DNA from: Alistipes sp.
GTDB lineage: Bacteria > Bacteroidota > Bacteroidia > Bacteroidales > Rikenellaceae
DNA: 64,000 nt
Assembly: GCA_017504485.1 (NCBI GenBank)
Contig: JAFVRC010000004.1
Coordinates: 1 to 64,000 of the forward strand
Direction of reading: 5' to 3'
Shown piece after piece: positions 26,808 to 35,432 of this stretch. The notes below the pieces were generated by a model. It was given only the letters and a program-made list of their open reading frames with translations, was not told the origin of the DNA and did not search any database. The first letter of the stretch is position 1. Each line of letters opens with the position of its first letter. A program made the translations under genes and the position numbers.

Positions 26808-27572
26808 CTATTTAGGTTTGTTGTTTTGTGTTGCAAGGAACCGCTCGGCACGCTCCAAATCCTCGGGGGTGTCGATGCCTATGGTCTCGACGTCGGTGAT
26901 GCCTACGCCTATGGTGTAGCCATTCTCGAGCCAACGCAGCTGCTCGAGCGACTCGGCCCTCTCGAGCTGCGACTGCGGCAGGGCCGTCACGGCCTTCAAT
27001 ACCTCGGCGCGGAAGCCGTAGATGCCGATATGTTTGTAGAAAGTGTGGCGCGAGAGCCACTCGTTGCGCTCCACACCGCGCAGATACGGGATTACCGAGC
27101 GCGAGAAGTATAGGGCGTGCATACGGTTGTCGAGCACCACTTTTGGTGAGTTGGGGTTCTCGAGGGCCTCGATACCGCTCTGCGCATCGAAGGGCTTGAC
27201 AAGCGTGGCTATCTGCGTATCTTCACTCTCGAAGCAACACTTGATAGTCTCTATCTGCGATGGCTGAATGAACGGCTCGTCGCCCTGAACGTTAATAACA
27301 ATATCGTACTCCTCGCCCGCCTTGGTGTAGGCTTCGAAGCAGCGATCCGTGCCGCTGCGATGCTCCGTGGAGGTCATCACCGCCTCACCACCGAAAGCGA
27401 GAACAGCGTTGTAGATACGCTCGTCGTCGGTGGCAACGATTGTGCGGTCGGTCACTCCTGCTACCTGTTCATAGACGCGCTGTATGACACTCTTACCGCC
27501 GAGCATCGCCAAAGGCTTGGCCGGAAATCGAGTGCTCGCGTAGCGGGCCGGAATGATTGCTATACTTCGCAT
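26808..27572 (-). CDS. kdsB: CMP-Kdo synthetase
   Basis: 254 residues. Activates Kdo with CTP for transfer to lipid A. Seen: [31 protein letters not shown] with the nucleotide-binding RYxSTRFPGKPL pattern, VATDDERI, and [13 protein letters not shown]. It is the first gene of the Kdo run, 43 bases downstream of lon; no separate promoter was obvious in that gap, so transcription may come from lon. Confidence 0.95.
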   Translation of the reverse strand: MRSIAIIPARYASTRFPAKPLAMLGGKSVIQRVYEQVAGVTDRTIVATDDERIYNAVLAFGGEAVMTSTEHRSGTDRCFEAYTKAGEEYDIVINVQGDEPFIQPSQIETIKCCFESEDTQIATLVKPFDAQSGIEALENPNSPKVVLDNRMHALYFSRSVIPYLRGVERNEWLSRHTFYKHIGIYGFRAEVLKAVTALPQSQLERAESLEQLRWLENGYTIGVGITDVETIGIDTPEDLERAERFLATQNNKPK

Positions 27573-27615
27573 ATCCGATTAAGTGTTAAGGGTTTAAAAT
27601 GCATCAATTATTGTG

Positions 27616-30054
27616 TTACTCTTGCAGTGCAAGTGCAAGAACTTGGTCGTTGCTGCGCACATAGTGGAAGGTCAGACCCTCGACGTACTCCTTGGTTATC
27701 TCCTCGATATCGCGACGATTCTCCTCGGGCAGCAGAATGTCGGTTATGCCGGCACGCTTGGCTGCCAAAATCTTCTCCTTCACTCCGCCGATAGGGAGCA
27801 CGCGGCCACGGAGCGTCGTCTCGCCCGTCATCGCCACACGCTCGCGCACCTTGCGGCCCGTGTAGGTCGAGGTGATAGAGGTTATCATCGTGATACCGGC
27901 CGATGGACCATCTTTCGGCGTGGCACCTTCGGGAACGTGGATGTTAAGGTCGTACTTCTCGAACTTCTCGGCATCGATACCCAACTCTTCGTAGTGCGCC
28001 TTTACCCACTCGAAGGCGATGGTTGCCGACTCCTTCATCACGTCGCCGAGGCTGCCCGTGAGCGATAGCTTGCCCTTGCCCGGGGTTAGTATGCTCTCGA
28101 TGTAGAGGATGTCGCCACCCACCTGCGTCCACGCAAGGCCGGTTACTACGCCGACCATATCCTTCACCTCGTACTCGTCGTTGCGAAACTTTGGCTTGCC
28201 GAGAATCTCCTCGATGTCGCCGGCCGAGAACGCATTCTCGTATTGCTCCTCAAAGGCGATGTTCTTGGCACGAGCGCGCGCTAACTTGGCGAGATGCTTG
28301 TCGAGCGAGCGCACGCCCGACTCGCGCGTATATTCCGATATAATCTTCTCGATAATCTCATTCGATACAACCATCTTCTCCTCGTCGATGCCGTGTGCCT
28401 CGCACTGCTTCTTCACCAAGTGCGTCGAGGCTATCTGCACCTTGTCCTCGAGGATGTAGCCCGGGATGTTTATGAGCTCCATGCGGTCGCGGAGTGCAGG
28501 ATTTACGGCACTGATGTCGTTTGCCGTAGCTATGAAGAGCACCTTCGAGAGATCGTACTCCACGTCGAGGTAGTTGTCGTGGAAGGTGGTGTTCTGCTCG
28601 GGGTCGAGCACCTCTAAGAGAGCCGACGAAGGGTCGCCGTGGTTGCTTACCGTAATCTTATCCACCTCGTCGAGTATGATTACGGGGTTCGATGAGCCGC
28701 AACGCTTGATGGTCTCGATAACGCGGCCCGGCATAGCACCAATATATGTGCGGCGGTGTCCGCGAATTTCCGCTTCGTCGTGCAGACCACCGAGGGCTAT
28801 ACGGCCGAACTTGCGACCGAGAGCCGTAGCTACCGACTTGCCGAGCGAGGTTTTACCCACTCCCGGAGGGCCGTATAGGCAGAGAATTGGTGATTTGAGG
28901 TCGCCCTTGAGCTTGATGACTGCCAAGTGCTCCAAGATACGCTCCTTGACCTCTTCGAGACCGAAGTGATCGGCATCGAGCTGCTCGCGGGCACAACGCA
29001 GATCGAGGTTGTCCTCCGTATATTCATCCCACGGCAGGTCGAGCATCAGCTGCAGATAGGTGAGCTGCACCGAGTACTCGGCAACGGCCGGGTTCAGACG
29101 CTCCATCTTCGCTACCTCTTTCTCGAAGAGCTCGGCAATGTGCTTGCCCCATTTCTTCTTCGTGGCAGCTTCGCGTAGGCGCGAGATGTCGTCATCGTCG
29201 CTCTCGCCCAGCTCCTGCTGTATGGTGCGCATCTGCTGTTGCAGGTAGTAGTCGCGCTGCTGCTTGTCGATCTCCTGCTTGACCTTGCTCTGTATATCCT
29301 GTTTGAGTTCGAGGAGTTGTTGCTCGCGGATGAGTATCTCGAGCAACTTGCGCGAGCGAGCCAGGAGGCCCGGAGCTTCGAGCAACATCTGACGGTCGTC
29401 GTCGGTAAATTCGAGGTTCGAGCAGATGAAATTGACGATACCGCGCTTCGAGTCTATATTCTTGATGGCGAAGGTTGCCTCTTTGGGAATCGAGGGTGAG
29501 ATGTTGATGATGTTGAGAGCCACGTCGCGAATCGAATCGACAAGGGCATCGAATTCTACGCTGCTCGACTCCGGAGAGGCATCGAGTAGAGGCGTTACGG
29601 TCGCCTTGAAGAAAGGCTCGGTCGAGACATACTCGCCCACCTCAATCTTCTCCAAACCGGAGAGTATCACCGTGAGGTTGCCATTCGGCATCTCGAGAAT
29701 CTTCAGTATGCGGGCCGCCGTGCCGATGCGATACATATCGTCGGGCGTCGGCGTCTCTATCTCGTTGTTGCGCTGCAGAACTGCGCCAAGCAGTCCATTG
29801 TCGGCCTGCACGGCACGCACAAGGGCGATACTCTTCTCGCGACCGACGGTGATGGGCGTGATGGCCCCCGGGAAGAGAACCGACGAGCGTAGCGTGAGGA
29901 TAGGCAGCACTTCGGGCAGCTTTATATCCTCGATTACATCATCGTCATTACCCGATATAATCGGTATTACCTGGTGTCGTTGATCGGCAATGTCGGGCGC
30001 AAATCCAAACTCGTCAAGGCCGAAATTATCTTTGTTGTCGTTGTTCTTTGACAT
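27616..30054 (-). CDS. lon: ATP-dependent protease Lon
   Basis: 812 residues from ATG 30054; the frame continues upstream to 30210 but that stretch runs across the promoter. Domains: N-terminal substrate-binding (about 35-250), coiled helical region, AAA+ module with Walker A GPPGVGKTS starting at Gly395, and a C-terminal serine-lysine protease domain with the catalytic Ser718 in KDGPSAG. The first 30 residues are Asn/Asp-rich and variable. It degrades misfolded and regulatory proteins in the cytoplasm. It is divergent from valS. Confidence 0.97.
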   Translation of the reverse strand: MSKNNDNKDNFGLDEFGFAPDIADQRHQVIPIISGNDDDVIEDIKLPEVLPILTLRSSVLFPGAITPITVGREKSIALVRAVQADNGLLGAVLQRNNEIETPTPDDMYRIGTAARILKILEMPNGNLTVILSGLEKIEVGEYVSTEPFFKATVTPLLDASPESSSVEFDALVDSIRDVALNIINISPSIPKEATFAIKNIDSKRGIVNFICSNLEFTDDDRQMLLEAPGLLARSRKLLEILIREQQLLELKQDIQSKVKQEIDKQQRDYYLQQQMRTIQQELGESDDDDISRLREAATKKKWGKHIAELFEKEVAKMERLNPAVAEYSVQLTYLQLMLDLPWDEYTEDNLDLRCAREQLDADHFGLEEVKERILEHLAVIKLKGDLKSPILCLYGPPGVGKTSLGKSVATALGRKFGRIALGGLHDEAEIRGHRRTYIGAMPGRVIETIKRCGSSNPVIILDEVDKITVSNHGDPSSALLEVLDPEQNTTFHDNYLDVEYDLSKVLFIATANDISAVNPALRDRMELINIPGYILEDKVQIASTHLVKKQCEAHGIDEEKMVVSNEIIEKIISEYTRESGVRSLDKHLAKLARARAKNIAFEEQYENAFSAGDIEEILGKPKFRNDEYEVKDMVGVVTGLAWTQVGGDILYIESILTPGKGKLSLTGSLGDVMKESATIAFEWVKAHYEELGIDAEKFEKYDLNIHVPEGATPKDGPSAGITMITSITSTYTGRKVRERVAMTGETTLRGRVLPIGGVKEKILAAKRAGITDILLPEENRRDIEEITKEYVEGLTFHYVRSNDQVLALALQE

Positions 30055-30097
30055 ATTGCTGTGAATCTCTTTATATGCGTGTATGTGTATATCCTTG

Positions 30098-30105
30098 CAA
30101 AGATA
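30098..30105 (-). promoter_or_regulatory. -7 box of the lon promoter
   Basis: CAAAGATA, TATCTTTG on the minus strand, 43 bases before the lon start. No heat-shock-type sequence was evident. Confidence 0.6.
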
Positions 30106-30209
30106 ATACTTTTTCTTGAAAAAGCATAGAATCTTCGACTCTTTGTGACACTTTATTGTAAAAGTGCGAGAAAAGTGCGAGAAATATCTCTTTTTCCGAA
30201 AATGTTTCA

Positions 30210-30217
30210 TATTTTTG
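30210..30217 (+). promoter_or_regulatory. -7 box of the valS promoter
   Basis: TATTTTTG fits TAnnTTTG, 33 bases before the valS ATG. The leader is too short for a T-box. Confidence 0.6.
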
Positions 30218-30250
30218 CGGTTTGGAAACGAATAAAAACCATATATAGTT

Positions 30251-32878
30251 ATGCAGATTGCCGATAAATACTCTCCACAAGAGATTGAATCGAAGTGGTA
30301 CGACTACTGGATTGACAACAAACTTTTCCACTCGGAGCCCGATGCTCGCGAGCCATACACCATAGTTATTCCGCCGCCAAACGTAACGGGTATGCTCCAC
30401 ATGGGACACATGCTCAACAATACGTTGCAGGATGTGTTGGTGCGTCGCGCCCGCATGCTTGGTAAGAATGCCTGCTGGGTGCCGGGTACCGACCACGCTT
30501 CGATTGCTACCGAGGCGAAGGTGGTTGCGAAGTTGAAGGCCGAGGGTATCGACAAATCGACTCTTACGCGCGAGGAGTTCCTTGCACACGCTTGGAAGTG
30601 GAAGGAGAAGCACGGCGGCATCATCCTCAAGCAGTTGCGTAAGCTCGGTGCTTCGTGCGATTGGGATCGCACATGTTTTACGATGGATGCGGAGCGTACC
30701 GAGAGCGTTATTTCGGTATTTTGCGACCTCTATCGTAAGGGTAAAATCTACCGTGGTGTGCGTATGGTGCACTGGGACCCGTCGGCAAAGACGGCTCTGT
30801 CGGACGAGGAGGTGCTCTACAAGGAGTCGCAGGGTAAGCTCTACTACCTGCGCTACAAGTTGGAGGGTACCGACCGCAATATTATCGTTGCCACGACACG
30901 CCCCGAGACCATCTTGGGCGATACGGCCGTCTGTCTCAATCCTAACGACCCTCGCTACGCTGATGTGCCGGAGGGTGCGCGTGTTATCGTGCCGCTCGTT
31001 GGCCGCTCGATTCCTATTATCCGCGATGAGTATGTCGATATAGAGTTCGGAACGGGAGCCTTGAAGGTAACTCCTGCGCATGATGTGAACGACTATATGC
31101 TCGGCGAAAAGTATGGACTCGAAACCATAGATATCTTCAACGACGATGGTACAATCAACGACAAGGTCGGAATGTATGTCGGTGTGGATCGCTTCGAGTG
31201 CCGCAAGCAGATAGAGAAGGACTTGGAGGCTGCCGGCTTGCTCGAGAAGACCGAGGCCTACACCAATAATGTGGGATATTCGGAGCGCACGGGCGTAGCC
31301 ATCGAGCCGAAGTTGTCGATGCAGTGGTTTATGTCGATGAAGGAGATTGCCGAGCCTGCAACGAAGGCCGTCTTGGATGATATTATCCGTTTCGTGCCCG
31401 AGAAGTACAAGAATACCTACCGCCACTGGATGGAGAATATCAAGGATTGGTGCATCTCGCGTCAGCTGTGGTGGGGACAGCGCATCCCTGCGTACTATCT
31501 TCCGAAGGGTGGCTATGTCGTGGCCGAGACAGCCGAGAAGGCATTGGCTTTGGCGCACGAAAAGACGGGTGATACATCGCTCACGCTGGCCGATTTACGT
31601 CAGGATGACGATGTGCTCGATACCTGGTTTTCGTCGTGGTTGTGGCCGATATCTGTGTTCGACGGTATCCGCAATCCGGACAACGAGCAGATAAAGTATT
31701 ACTATCCGACCAACGACCTTGTGACGGGCCCGGATATCATCTTCTTCTGGGTGGCACGAATGATTATGGCAGGCTACGAGTACCGTGGCGAGAAGCCATT
31801 CGGTAATGTCTATTTCACGGGTATCGTGCGCGATAAGATTGGTCGCAAGATGTCGAAGCAGCTCGGCAATTCGCCCGATCCGCTCGACTTGATTGCCGAG
31901 TATGGTGCGGATGGTGTGCGTGTAGCTATGATGCTCTGTTCTTCGGCCGGCAACGACCTGATGTTCGACAATGCTCTCTGCGAGCAGGGCCGCAATTTCG
32001 GAAATAAGATTTGGAATGCCTACCGCCTGATTAACGGCTGGCAGGTGGACGAGTCACTCGCGCAGAGCGACTGCTCGAAGCAGGCTGTGGCGTGGTTTAC
32101 GAACCGCTTCAATGCGGCACTTGCGGAGATTGAGGATAATTTCAATAACTACCGCATCTCGGAGGCCTTGATGGTTGCCTACAAACTCTTCTGGGACGAC
32201 TTCAGCTGTTGGTATCTCGAGATGATTAAGTCGGCCTACGGCTCGCCTTGTGATGCTGCGACAATGGCCGCTACAAAGCAGATGTTCGAGCAGCTGATGC
32301 TCCTCCTTCATCCGTTTATGCCATTCGTGACCGAGGAGATTTGGCAGGACTTGGCCGAGCGTAAGGAGGGTGAGTCTATCTGTGTTGCCGCAATGCCAAA
32401 GGCCGAGGCTGCTGACGAGGCCGCTTTGGCACGCTTTGTTCTGGCACAGGAGGTCGTATCGGCCGTGCGTAATGTTCGCAAGCAGAAGAATTTGCCGCAG
32501 AAGGAGACCTTGGAGCTGAAGGTTGTGTGCGATGAGAACTATCCTTCGGAGTATGAGGCAGCTATCGCCAAGATGGCAAACCTCTCGGCTGTGACGTTTG
32601 TCGAGGAGAAGAATCCGATGGATGCAGCCTTTATAGTCAAGACTACGCAATATTTCGTGCCGCTTGGCGACAATATCGACCGCGAGGCCGAGCTTGCCAA
32701 GTTGGAGAAAGATTTGGCATACCAGCAGGGCTTCCTTGCAACCGTGATGAAGAAACTCTCGAATGAGCGTTTCGTATCGTCGGCACCGGCGCAGGTTGTG
32801 GCCAACGAGCAGAACAAGAAACGTGATGCCGAAGCGAAGATTGCGGCCTTGGAGGAGCAGATTGCTGCGTTGCGATAG
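30251..32878 (+). CDS. valS: Valyl-tRNA synthetase
   Basis: 875 residues, normal for the family. Class I signature MLHMGHMLN (HIGH) near residue 50 and [16 protein letters not shown] (KMSKS). An editing domain (about 210-350; [14 protein letters not shown]) removes mischarged threonine. The C-terminal coiled-coil arm (about 810-875; [31 protein letters not shown]) is typical of ValRS. A single-gene unit with a strong terminator. Confidence 0.97.
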   Translation: MQIADKYSPQEIESKWYDYWIDNKLFHSEPDAREPYTIVIPPPNVTGMLHMGHMLNNTLQDVLVRRARMLGKNACWVPGTDHASIATEAKVVAKLKAEGIDKSTLTREEFLAHAWKWKEKHGGIILKQLRKLGASCDWDRTCFTMDAERTESVISVFCDLYRKGKIYRGVRMVHWDPSAKTALSDEEVLYKESQGKLYYLRYKLEGTDRNIIVATTRPETILGDTAVCLNPNDPRYADVPEGARVIVPLVGRSIPIIRDEYVDIEFGTGALKVTPAHDVNDYMLGEKYGLETIDIFNDDGTINDKVGMYVGVDRFECRKQIEKDLEAAGLLEKTEAYTNNVGYSERTGVAIEPKLSMQWFMSMKEIAEPATKAVLDDIIRFVPEKYKNTYRHWMENIKDWCISRQLWWGQRIPAYYLPKGGYVVAETAEKALALAHEKTGDTSLTLADLRQDDDVLDTWFSSWLWPISVFDGIRNPDNEQIKYYYPTNDLVTGPDIIFFWVARMIMAGYEYRGEKPFGNVYFTGIVRDKIGRKMSKQLGNSPDPLDLIAEYGADGVRVAMMLCSSAGNDLMFDNALCEQGRNFGNKIWNAYRLINGWQVDESLAQSDCSKQAVAWFTNRFNAALAEIEDNFNNYRISEALMVAYKLFWDDFSCWYLEMIKSAYGSPCDAATMAATKQMFEQLMLLLHPFMPFVTEEIWQDLAERKEGESICVAAMPKAEAADEAALARFVLAQEVVSAVRNVRKQKNLPQKETLELKVVCDENYPSEYEAAIAKMANLSAVTFVEEKNPMDAAFIVKTTQYFVPLGDNIDREAELAKLEKDLAYQQGFLATVMKKLSNERFVSSAPAQVVANEQNKKRDAEAKIAALEEQIAALR

Positions 32879-32895
32879 TTCGTGGCAGATAAAGA

Positions 32896-32937
32896 AAAGA
32901 TGGGCAACATCGTTGAAGGTGTTGCCCATCTTTTTTG
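32896..32937 (+). terminator. Rho-independent terminator of valS
   Basis: Fourteen-base stem AAAGATGGGCAACA (32896-32909) / TGTTGCCCATCTTT (32920-32933), followed by a T run. Confidence 0.85.
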
Positions 32938-32951
32938 TCTGTGTGATATGC

Positions 32952-33317
32952 TTACATATAGGCGGCTATCCATGGTATGATGGCGAGCAGAGCTATCACA
33001 AACAGCAGGATGTAGAGCACTGCACGCAACGTAGTGTTCGGAACTACACGGTGGAAGAATGTCGAGACGCTCGACCAATGCAACACGACGTGCAGTACGA
33101 GCAGCGCAAGCAGTATGTAGCTGGTGTAGAGATGCGCATCGTGCCAACCTCGGCGGTTGAGCCCGAATACGGCCTCCACAACTTGGCGTGTCTGCTCAAA
33201 TTCGAGTGTCGGCTTACGACGTGCCACATATTGCAGTACGAAGCCCGAGAAGCTGACAATGCCCATTGCAACCATCATCAGCAGGTCGATGATCAGATTT
33301 AGTGTTGTTTTTTTCAT
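32952..33317 (-). CDS. DUF4405-like membrane cytochrome b-type protein
   Basis: 121 residues from ATG 33317; the longer frame to 33365 overlaps the end of the NifX-like gene. Three hydrophobic helices (about 8-30, 60-83, 97-119). The second carries HDAHLYTSYILLALLVLHVVLHW with four histidines at helix-like spacing, a pattern used for haem b ligation in DUF4405/FdnI-like proteins. Probably a small membrane electron carrier. It follows the NifX-like gene by 13 bases. Confidence 0.7.
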   Translation of the reverse strand: MKKTTLNLIIDLLMMVAMGIVSFSGFVLQYVARRKPTLEFEQTRQVVEAVFGLNRRGWHDAHLYTSYILLALLVLHVVLHWSSVSTFFHRVVPNTTLRAVLYILLFVIALLAIIPWIAAYM

Positions 33318-33330
33318 GATATGCTCATTT

Positions 33331-33681
33331 TTAGTGGCAATCGTGGTGGTCGCACGCCTCGCCATTGTCGCTCACACGACCGGCAAGAAACTCCTCGACG
33401 AGAGGTCTTACCTCGCCGCTGCATCCGCGTATAACCCGTATATGGTGCTTTTCGAGCGTGCGCCGCGCACCTTCGCCCATATTGCCGGCGAGCATAACAT
33501 CGACACCCATACGCTCGAATACGGCCGCTATGCCCGATTTGCAGCCGCACCCCTGCGGCGACGGGAGTTCGGCCGTCGATATTATCGTACCCTTGTCGTC
33601 GGTGACAAAAATGGTGTAGTGGTCGCAGTGCCCGAAGTGATTATCTACGAGCCCCTCGCGTGTTGGAACTACTATCTTCAT
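33331..33681 (-). CDS. NifX/NifB-type metal-cluster-binding domain protein
   Basis: 116 residues of the dinitrogenase iron-molybdenum cofactor biosynthesis fold: MKIVVPTREGLVDNHFGHCDHYTIFVTDD start, LPSPQGCGCKSGIAAVFERMGVDVMLAGNMGEGA and a C-terminal CDHHDCH tail that looks metal-binding. The HFGHC and GCGC motifs also suggest metal ligands. In bacteria without nitrogenase such proteins are thought to carry iron-sulfur or molybdenum clusters. No nif genes are near; cargo is unknown. Confidence 0.8.
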   Translation of the reverse strand: MKIVVPTREGLVDNHFGHCDHYTIFVTDDKGTIISTAELPSPQGCGCKSGIAAVFERMGVDVMLAGNMGEGARRTLEKHHIRVIRGCSGEVRPLVEEFLAGRVSDNGEACDHHDCH

Positions 33682-33709
33682 GTCCTTAATTTTGAAAGTT
33701 TGTATGATG

Positions 33710-33717
33710 CAAATATA
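33710..33717 (-). promoter_or_regulatory. -7 box for the NifX-like/DUF4405 pair
   Basis: CAAATATA, TATATTTG on the minus strand, 28 bases before the NifX-like start codon. Confidence 0.6.
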
Positions 33718-33750
33718 CGAAAAAAATCTTATTGCCGTTCAAAAAAAAGT

Positions 33751-33871
33751 GAAACTGTCTAACACAGGTGATTTCTGCGTGACGCTTACCCTCAAAATGC
33801 TCATTTACGCTCAAGTATGCTGCGGTTTCTCGCGCTGCGCAAGCCTTGAAATCCTATTCGTTACACAATTT
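33751..33871 (+). repeat. Dispersed intergenic repeat, copy B
   Basis: Same family as copy A (minus strand 18410-18526) and copy C (43706-43780). Shared blocks: ATTTCTGCGT-like start, CCCTCAAAAT, TATGCTGCGG, GCCTTGAAATCC and a C/TACACAA end. It ends ten bases before a strong inverted repeat. A short open frame crosses it but the indel against copy A shows the frame is not conserved. Confidence 0.65.
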
Positions 33872-33880
33872 CTTAAAAAA

Positions 33881-33916
33881 ATGGGGAGTGTCTAACTTTA
33901 GTTAGACACTCCCCAT
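33881..33916. terminator. Strong inverted-repeat terminator after glutamate decarboxylase
   Basis: Perfect 16-bp stem ATGGGGAGTGTCTAAC (33881-33896) / GTTAGACACTCCCCAT (33901-33916) with a four-base loop. On the minus strand it follows the gadB stop (33937). Confidence 0.75.
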
Positions 33917-33936
33917 GGTAGTGGAGGGACGAAGAA

Positions 33937-35331
33937 TTAATGCGTAAATACCTTGCCCAGCTGCTTTTCGCGCTTCTCGTAGGCGATGCGCGAGCTTGTT
34001 GGATATTTCAGTTTTTCGAACTCCGTTACGGCGTTGGCGATGTCGGTAAGGAGCATATCGGCCATATCGCGTGTCATGCCTTGTCGCACCACAACTCGCA
34101 TCACGACCATATCCTCGATGTTCTTGGGCATCGTGTAGGCCGGCACCATCCAGCCGCTCTGTTGCAAGACGGCTTGAAGGTCGTAGAGAGTCCATTTCGC
34201 ACTCTTGTCATACTCCGGATTCATATACCAGATGAAGAGAGGATTGTCGAGCGTCTTGGCGTAGTTCGAGAAGCACTTCATCTGCCCAATCTTTTGGTGA
34301 CAGTAGCAGGCGATATCCATCGACTCCTGCTGAATCTCGCGGTAGCCCTCGAAGCCGTAGCGTATGAAGTTGTAATATTGGCCGAGAATTTGCGCTGCGG
34401 GGCGCGAAAAGTTCAGGCCTACCTGCGTGATGTTGGCACCGAGATAGTTTACGCTGAATGCCATCTCCTCGGGCAGGCAATTCTTGTCGCGCCACACAAC
34501 CCATCCGAGGCCCGGATATACAAGACCGTACTTGTGGCCCGAGGTCGAGATGGAATATACCCATTTGAGGCGGAAGTCCCACTTCACGTCGGGCTTCAAG
34601 AATGGCATAATGAAGCCTCCCGAGGCGGCATCGACGTGTATGGCAACCTCGTAGCCCGTCTTTTTGTTGAAGGAGTCGAGCTCCTTGTCGAGAGCCTCGA
34701 TGTCATCGTTGAGACCTGTCCAAGTGACACCGGCAATTGGTACTACACAGATGGTGTTCTCGTCGCACATAGCCACGGCCTGCTTGGTGTCGAGCGATGG
34801 GTGCTCGTGGGTGAGGGGTACCTCGCGCATCTCCACATCCCACAGCTGCGCAAACTTCTCCCATACGACCTGATATGCCGAGCTGAGCACGATGTTCGGC
34901 TTGTCGCACGACTTGCCCTCTCGCTTGCGGCGTGCCTTCCAGCGCATAAGTGCTGCTACGCCGCCGAGCATACACGCCTCCGAGGAGCCTATGCCGAGTG
35001 CTCCGGCCTTCCATTCGGCCTTCTCGGGCGTGTGCCACAGGTTGGCTATGATGTTGATGCAGCGGCCGCACATAACCGCTACGCGCGGATACTCCGTCTC
35101 ATCTATGTAGTTGATATTCACCGCCTCGTTCATCAGCTTGGTGGCATACTCGTCCATGTATGTCGTGACGAAAGTGGCGAGGTTCAGGCGCGGCTGCGTC
35201 TGAGGATAGGTCTCGTCCTTGACCAATTTGTAGGCCACCTCCGGCGAGCTTGGCGATTGCGGTATGTGCTCTGTAGGTGCGACCGTCATACGGCCATCGG
35301 TGATGGGTGTGCTTTTGGTTGATGTTTTCAT
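33937..35331 (-). CDS. gadB: Glutamate decarboxylase
   Basis: 464 residues from ATG 35331; the frame runs 15 codons further up but lacks family similarity there. A PLP-dependent group II decarboxylase turning glutamate into GABA and consuming a proton. Seen: HVDAASGGFIMPF, the PLP lysine in SISTSGHKYGLVYPG, and NYLGANITQVGLNFSRPA. The C-terminus ends KVFTH; in E. coli GadB a near-terminal histidine (His465) closes the active site at neutral pH, and the histidine here may serve the same purpose. No glutamate/GABA antiporter gene lies beside it. Confidence 0.95.
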   Translation of the reverse strand: MKTSTKSTPITDGRMTVAPTEHIPQSPSSPEVAYKLVKDETYPQTQPRLNLATFVTTYMDEYATKLMNEAVNINYIDETEYPRVAVMCGRCINIIANLWHTPEKAEWKAGALGIGSSEACMLGGVAALMRWKARRKREGKSCDKPNIVLSSAYQVVWEKFAQLWDVEMREVPLTHEHPSLDTKQAVAMCDENTICVVPIAGVTWTGLNDDIEALDKELDSFNKKTGYEVAIHVDAASGGFIMPFLKPDVKWDFRLKWVYSISTSGHKYGLVYPGLGWVVWRDKNCLPEEMAFSVNYLGANITQVGLNFSRPAAQILGQYYNFIRYGFEGYREIQQESMDIACYCHQKIGQMKCFSNYAKTLDNPLFIWYMNPEYDKSAKWTLYDLQAVLQQSGWMVPAYTMPKNIEDMVVMRVVVRQGMTRDMADMLLTDIANAVTEFEKLKYPTSSRIAYEKREKQLGKVFTH

Positions 35332-35398
35332 AGCAAAATATTTTAAGGTTTTTGATATCGTCTTCTCGTATCGCACAAATTATACCACAAATTTTTAC

Positions 35399-35406
35399 TA
35401 CCTTTG
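35399..35406 (+). promoter_or_regulatory. -7 box of the GH20 promoter
   Basis: TACCTTTG, 26 bases before the lipoprotein start codon at 35433. Confidence 0.6.
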
Positions 35407-35432
35407 TGCAAAACACCAAAAAACGAATAACT

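Noticed and set aside
33680-33895. 71-residue open frame across repeat copy B
   Set aside because: The equivalent in copy A is shifted by an indel, so the frame is not conserved; no domain is seen.
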